From positions 1,984,001-2,048,000 of the forward strand of contig NZ_CP107930.1 in NCBI RefSeq assembly GCF_036021035.1: DNA of 64,000 bases, in the 5' to 3' direction. The notes beneath the pieces were generated by a model that was not told the DNA's origin, made no database searches, and saw only the letters and a program-made list of their open reading frames with translations. Below, piece after piece: positions 61,094 through 64,000 of the stretch (its first letter is position 1; each line of letters starts with the position of its first letter). The stretch comes from Kineococcus sp. NBC_00420 (GTDB taxonomy: Bacteria; Actinomycetota; Actinomycetes; Actinomycetales; Kineococcaceae). Made by a program: the position numbers and the translations under genes.

Positions 61094-61123
61094 ACTGTCG
61101 CGCGTGAACGCGCGAACTGTCAA
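61094..61123 (-). promoter_or_regulatory. Promoter with palindromic operator for the iol transport operon
   Basis: On the minus strand TTGACA (61123-61118) and GACAGT (61099-61094) are spaced 18. The spacer contains the perfect inverted repeat TCGCGCGT-GA-ACGCGCGA (61098-61115), ideally placed to block polymerase. Probably the site of an iol regulator not present in this window. Confidence 0.55.
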
Positions 61124-61200
61124 GCGATTGTCGTTACATACTTACCTCTCCGCGACCTCAGGAGAAGCGGCACCCGGCCCCACCGGGGCCCGGACGACGA

Positions 61201-61236
61201 ACGTCCCCCCGGGTAAGTGCTTACCCGGGGGGACGT
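61201..61236 (-). terminator. Perfect 17-bp palindrome after iolD
   Basis: ACGTCCCCCCGGGTAAG and CTTACCCGGGGGGACGT flank TG, forming a 17-bp stem with no mismatch, 5 bases downstream of the iolD stop. It ends the iolB-iolD unit before the separately promoted transport unit. There is no U tract. Confidence 0.8.
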
Positions 61237-61240
61237 GACG

Positions 61241-63166
61241 TCAGAGGAGCGGGCGTTGCGCCTCCTTCTTCCCCTCGTACCAGGTGCGCGCGGTGCGGGT
61301 GGACTCCAGGCGCGACACCTCCGAGACCGGGACGTCCCACCAGCCGCCCCCGTCGGGGGCCTCGGAGTAGAGGTCGGTCTCGACGTACACGCAGGTCGAC
61401 TCCGTGGACGCCTTGGCGTCCTGGAGGGCCGCCACGAGCTCCTTGCGGGTCCCGGCGCGCAGCGTCCGGATCCCGAGGCTCTCGACGTTCGCCGCGAGGT
61501 CCACGGGGAGCTTCGCGCCCTCGAGACGACCGGACTCCGCACGCCGGCGGTACTTCGTCCCGTAGCGCTGCGAACCGTGCTGCTCGGACAACGCGCCGAT
61601 CGAGGCGAAACCGTGGTTCTGCAGCAGGACGACGATGAGCTTCACGTCCTCCTGGACCGCTGTCACGAGTTCGGTCGGCATCATCAGGTAGGAACCGTCC
61701 CCGACCGTGATGAACACGTCCCGGTCCGGCGCGGCGAGGGCCACCCCGATCCCACCGGGGATCTCGTAGCCCATGCAGGAGAAGCCGTACTCGACGTGGT
61801 ACTGCTTCGGGTCGCGGCTGCGCCACATGCAGTGCAGGTCACCGGGCAGCGAACCCGCGGCGCACACCACGACGTCGCGGTCCCCGGCCACCTCGTCGAC
61901 GGCGCCGATGACCTCGGCCTGGGCCAGCAACCCCGTCTCCTCACCTCTCCCGGAGTGGAAGAACTCCTCCACCACGGCGTCCCACTCCCGGTTCAGCCGG
62001 GCCGCACGCTCGCGGTAGGCGTCGGGGGTCGAGAAGTCCTCCAGCGCGGCGGTGAGGGCCTCGAGGGCCTCCCGGGCGTCCGCCTGGACAGGGAGGCCGG
62101 CGTGCTTGACCGCGTCGAGGGAGGCGACGTTCACGTTCACGAACTTCACGTCGGGGTTCTGGAACACCGTCCGGGAGGCCGTCGTGAAGTCGGAGTAGCG
62201 GGTACCGATGCCGATCACGACGTCGGCCTCCGCGGCGATCTCGTTCGCGGCCGTCGTCCCGGTGGACCCGATGGCCCCCAGCGACAACGGGTGGTCGTAG
62301 CGGATCGCCCCCTTGCCCGCCTGCGACTGCCCGACGGGGATGCCGGTGGCCTCCACGAACGCCTTGAGCGCCTCGGTGGCCCGCGAGTACACGACCCCAC
62401 CCCCCGCGACGACCAGCGGCGCCTTCGCGGAGCGGATGAGTTCCGCGGCCTCGGCGATCACGACCTTCTCCGGGACGGGCCGGGCGATGCGCCAGGTCCG
62501 TTCCCGGAACAGCTCCACCGGGAAGTCCCAGGCCTCGGCCTGCAGGTCCTCGGGAAGGCAGATCGTCGCCGCCCCCGTCTCCGCCGGGTCGGTCAGCACG
62601 CGCATCGCGCCCAGCAGCGCCGAGGGGAGCTGCTCGGGACGCCAGACCCGGTCGAAGAACTTCGACAGCGGTCGGAACGCGTCGTTGACCGACACGTCGT
62701 AGCCGTAGGGCTGTTCGAGCTCCTGCAGCACCGGCGAGGCGACCCGGGTCGCGAACACGTCGCTGGGCAGCAGCAGGACGGGGATCCGGTTGACCGTCGC
62801 GAGCGCGGCACCGGTCAGCATGTTCGTGGACCCCGGGCCGACCGACGCCGTCACGGCGAGGGTCTGCAGCCGGTCCTGCTGGCGGGCGAAACCCACGGCG
62901 GCGTGGACCATGGCCTGCTCGTTGCGACCGGTCATGTACCGCAGCTGCGCCGGCGGGTTCCAGTCCGGCGTGCCGACCTCGGCCTCCAGCAGGGCCTGCC
63001 CGATCCCGGCCACGTTGCCGTGACCGAAGATGCCGAAGACGCCGCCGAAGAACTGCTGACGGACGCCGTCGCGTTCGCTGAACTGGGCCTGCAGGAACCG
63101 CACGACGGCCTGCGAGACCGTCAACCGCACCGTCTGCACCGTCGGGTTGGGGGGAACCGCACTCAT
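61241..63166 (-). CDS. iolD: 3D-(3,5/4)-trihydroxycyclohexane-1,2-dione acylhydrolase
   Basis: 641 residues, ThDP-dependent. FGGVFGIFGHGNVAGIGQAL, GRNEQAMVHAAVGFARQ (ThDP Glu region), LPSDVFATRVASPVLQEL, CLPEDLQAEAWDFP, GSLPGDLHCMWRSRDPKQYHVEYGFSCMGYEIPGGIGVALA (positions ~425-465), ITVGDGSYLMMPTEL and VVLLQNHGFASIGALSE match IolD, which opens the trihydroxycyclohexanedione ring to 5-deoxy-glucuronate. It follows iolB by 16 bases. Confidence 0.96.
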   Translation of the reverse strand: MSAVPPNPTVQTVRLTVSQAVVRFLQAQFSERDGVRQQFFGGVFGIFGHGNVAGIGQALLEAEVGTPDWNPPAQLRYMTGRNEQAMVHAAVGFARQQDRLQTLAVTASVGPGSTNMLTGAALATVNRIPVLLLPSDVFATRVASPVLQELEQPYGYDVSVNDAFRPLSKFFDRVWRPEQLPSALLGAMRVLTDPAETGAATICLPEDLQAEAWDFPVELFRERTWRIARPVPEKVVIAEAAELIRSAKAPLVVAGGGVVYSRATEALKAFVEATGIPVGQSQAGKGAIRYDHPLSLGAIGSTGTTAANEIAAEADVVIGIGTRYSDFTTASRTVFQNPDVKFVNVNVASLDAVKHAGLPVQADAREALEALTAALEDFSTPDAYRERAARLNREWDAVVEEFFHSGRGEETGLLAQAEVIGAVDEVAGDRDVVVCAAGSLPGDLHCMWRSRDPKQYHVEYGFSCMGYEIPGGIGVALAAPDRDVFITVGDGSYLMMPTELVTAVQEDVKLIVVLLQNHGFASIGALSEQHGSQRYGTKYRRRAESGRLEGAKLPVDLAANVESLGIRTLRAGTRKELVAALQDAKASTESTCVYVETDLYSEAPDGGGWWDVPVSEVSRLESTRTARTWYEGKKEAQRPLL

Positions 63167-63182
63167 CTCGATCTCTCAGTTC

Positions 63183-64000
63183 TCAGCGGGGTACGGGACT
63201 GGCGCCCGTCGGGGTGGAGTAGAAGGGCAGCCGGGGGTCGACCGGCTGCTGTTCCCAGGTCGATCGCACCCAACCGTGGGCGGGATCGTCGCAGATCTTC
63301 CAGGCCCGTTCCGTCTCCGGTCCGGCCATGACGTTCAGGTAGTACATGTCGTAGGCGGGGTTGGCCACCGAGGGCCCGTGCCAGCCGTGCGGGATCAGCA
63401 CGACGTCTCCGGACCGGACCTCCTCCAGCACCTCGATCGGTCGCGCGGGGTCGTCGACGTCGCCGTAGACCTGCTGGAACCCCACGCCGCCGGGAACGGT
63501 CGGCACACCGGCCGGGGCCAGCGCGCGGAACTCGTAGTAGTAGATCTCCTCGAGGTCGCTCTCCACGTCGCTGGTCCGGTCGTGGCGGTGCGGCGGGTAG
63601 GACGACCAGTTGCCGCCGGGGGTGATGACCTCGCAGGCGATGAGCTTGTCGGTCTCGAACGCCGCCGGGGTGGCGAAGTTGTTGACCTGACGGCTGCACT
63701 GCCCGGCCCCGCGCAGTTCGACGGGAACCCCCGAGGCCGGGCCGTAGCGGAAGGGCAGGCGGCGTGACGCCCGTGCGCCCGGGAACGAGAACACGCCGCC
63801 TGCGGCGCTGTGGACGCTCAGCGCGCTGTCGCGGCCGACGTAGGCGAAGTCGCTGACCCCGTCGAAGACCCCGGTGCGGCCGTGGAGTTCGAGCGTCTCC
63901 CCCTCGACCGTCACCGAGCAGGAACCCGACAGCGGCAGGACGAGCAGTTCGTCCGCACCGGTGGCGAAGGTGTGGCGGGCGCCGGGCGCCAGGGTCAGGG
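63183..64000 (-). CDS. iolB: 5-deoxy-glucuronate isomerase (5' part outside window)
   Basis: The reading frame continues past the right edge, so the N-terminal part is missing; about 270 residues are visible. APGARHTFATGADELLVLPL and SGSCSVTVEG, then ITPGGNWSSYPPHRHD with cupin metal histidines and EEIYYYEFRALAPAG, VGFQQVYGD and VLIPHGWHGPSVANP, are the IolB cupin repeats. It converts 5-deoxy-glucuronate to 5-deoxy-5-keto-gluconate in inositol breakdown. Confidence 0.94.
   Translation of the reverse strand, partial: LTLAPGARHTFATGADELLVLPLSGSCSVTVEGETLELHGRTGVFDGVSDFAYVGRDSALSVHSAAGGVFSFPGARASRRLPFRYGPASGVPVELRGAGQCSRQVNNFATPAAFETDKLIACEVITPGGNWSSYPPHRHDRTSDVESDLEEIYYYEFRALAPAGVPTVPGGVGFQQVYGDVDDPARPIEVLEEVRSGDVVLIPHGWHGPSVANPAYDMYYLNVMAGPETERAWKICDDPAHGWVRSTWEQQPVDPRLPFYSTPTGASPVPR

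Noticed and set aside
1-64000. CRISPR arrays, prophage or integrative element
   Set aside because: No regularly spaced repeats, integrase or phage structural genes; the tRNA cluster has no attached repeat or integrase.

Overview
The base composition is very GC-rich, GTG starts are frequent, and genes often overlap by 1 or 4 nt. With DUF3073 beside purM/purF, a Glu-Asp-Phe tRNA cluster and a htdX/fabG4/fadA2/fadE5-like locus, this points to a high-GC actinobacterium. A soil or marine Kineosporiaceae-type organism (Kineococcus-like) fits the gene content, but that placement is inference. The window is an ordinary chromosome segment with two small regions of decayed mobile DNA. There is no phage, CRISPR array or rRNA.

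Layout. 1-4.9 kb: metallo-hydrolase, AlkZ-like winged-helix protein, NTF2-like and NYN-like small proteins, an MFS transporter, an SDR remnant and a DprE2-like SDR. 5.0-8.9 kb: accessory region. Fragments of IS5-, IS630- and IS3-type transposases and a broken serine hydrolase flank a SipW signal peptidase/TasA-like export operon, which begins with an unlisted 52-codon ORF. 8.9-12.4 kb: a two-component system coupled to a DrrAB-type ABC exporter. 12.9-19.0 kb: a fatty-acid locus (MaoC dehydratase, FabG4-type reductase, thiolase, TetR regulator, acyl-CoA dehydrogenase) around a palindromic operator. 19-22.8 kb: a LacI-sensor/GGDEF fusion and a lipoate ligase-like protein. 22.8-24.8 kb: argS, preceded by a short Arg-rich leader ORF. 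24.8-30 kb: LacI regulator and a PhyH-family dioxygenase with helically phased repeats between them, SDR, XRE regulator, PHP protein. 30-31.7 kb: three tRNAs, a membrane protein and a second GGDEF protein. 31.7-37.4 kb: xylB, DUF3073, purM-purF and small envelope genes. 37.4-42.4 kb: MFS/LysR pair, then a tandem glycine riboswitch controlling gcvT-sdaA.

42.5-49.4 kb holds two LacI-regulated sugar or polyol gene sets (Gfo/Idh/MocA dehydrogenases plus TIM-barrel isomerases). 49.5-53.9 kb has a photolyase-like protein with permuted domain order, a MerR regulator with its reductase target, an ECF41 sigma factor and an NmrA-like protein. From 54 kb to the end lies an inositol-type catabolic and uptake cluster on the minus strand: iolB (cut by the window edge), iolD, a TIM-barrel isomerase/dehydratase, ABC permease, single-domain ABC ATPase, iolG, a second isomerase, and a lipoprotein sugar-binding protein. 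Three strong hairpins divide it.

How the genes work together: the iol cluster would import myo-inositol or a related polyol through the SBP/permease/ATPase. The iolG dehydrogenase would then oxidise it, and the isomerase/dehydratase, IolD and IolB steps would feed it toward central metabolism. The two LacI units upstream look like parallel pathways for related sugars. gcvT and sdaA on one riboswitch-controlled transcript link glycine and serine breakdown.
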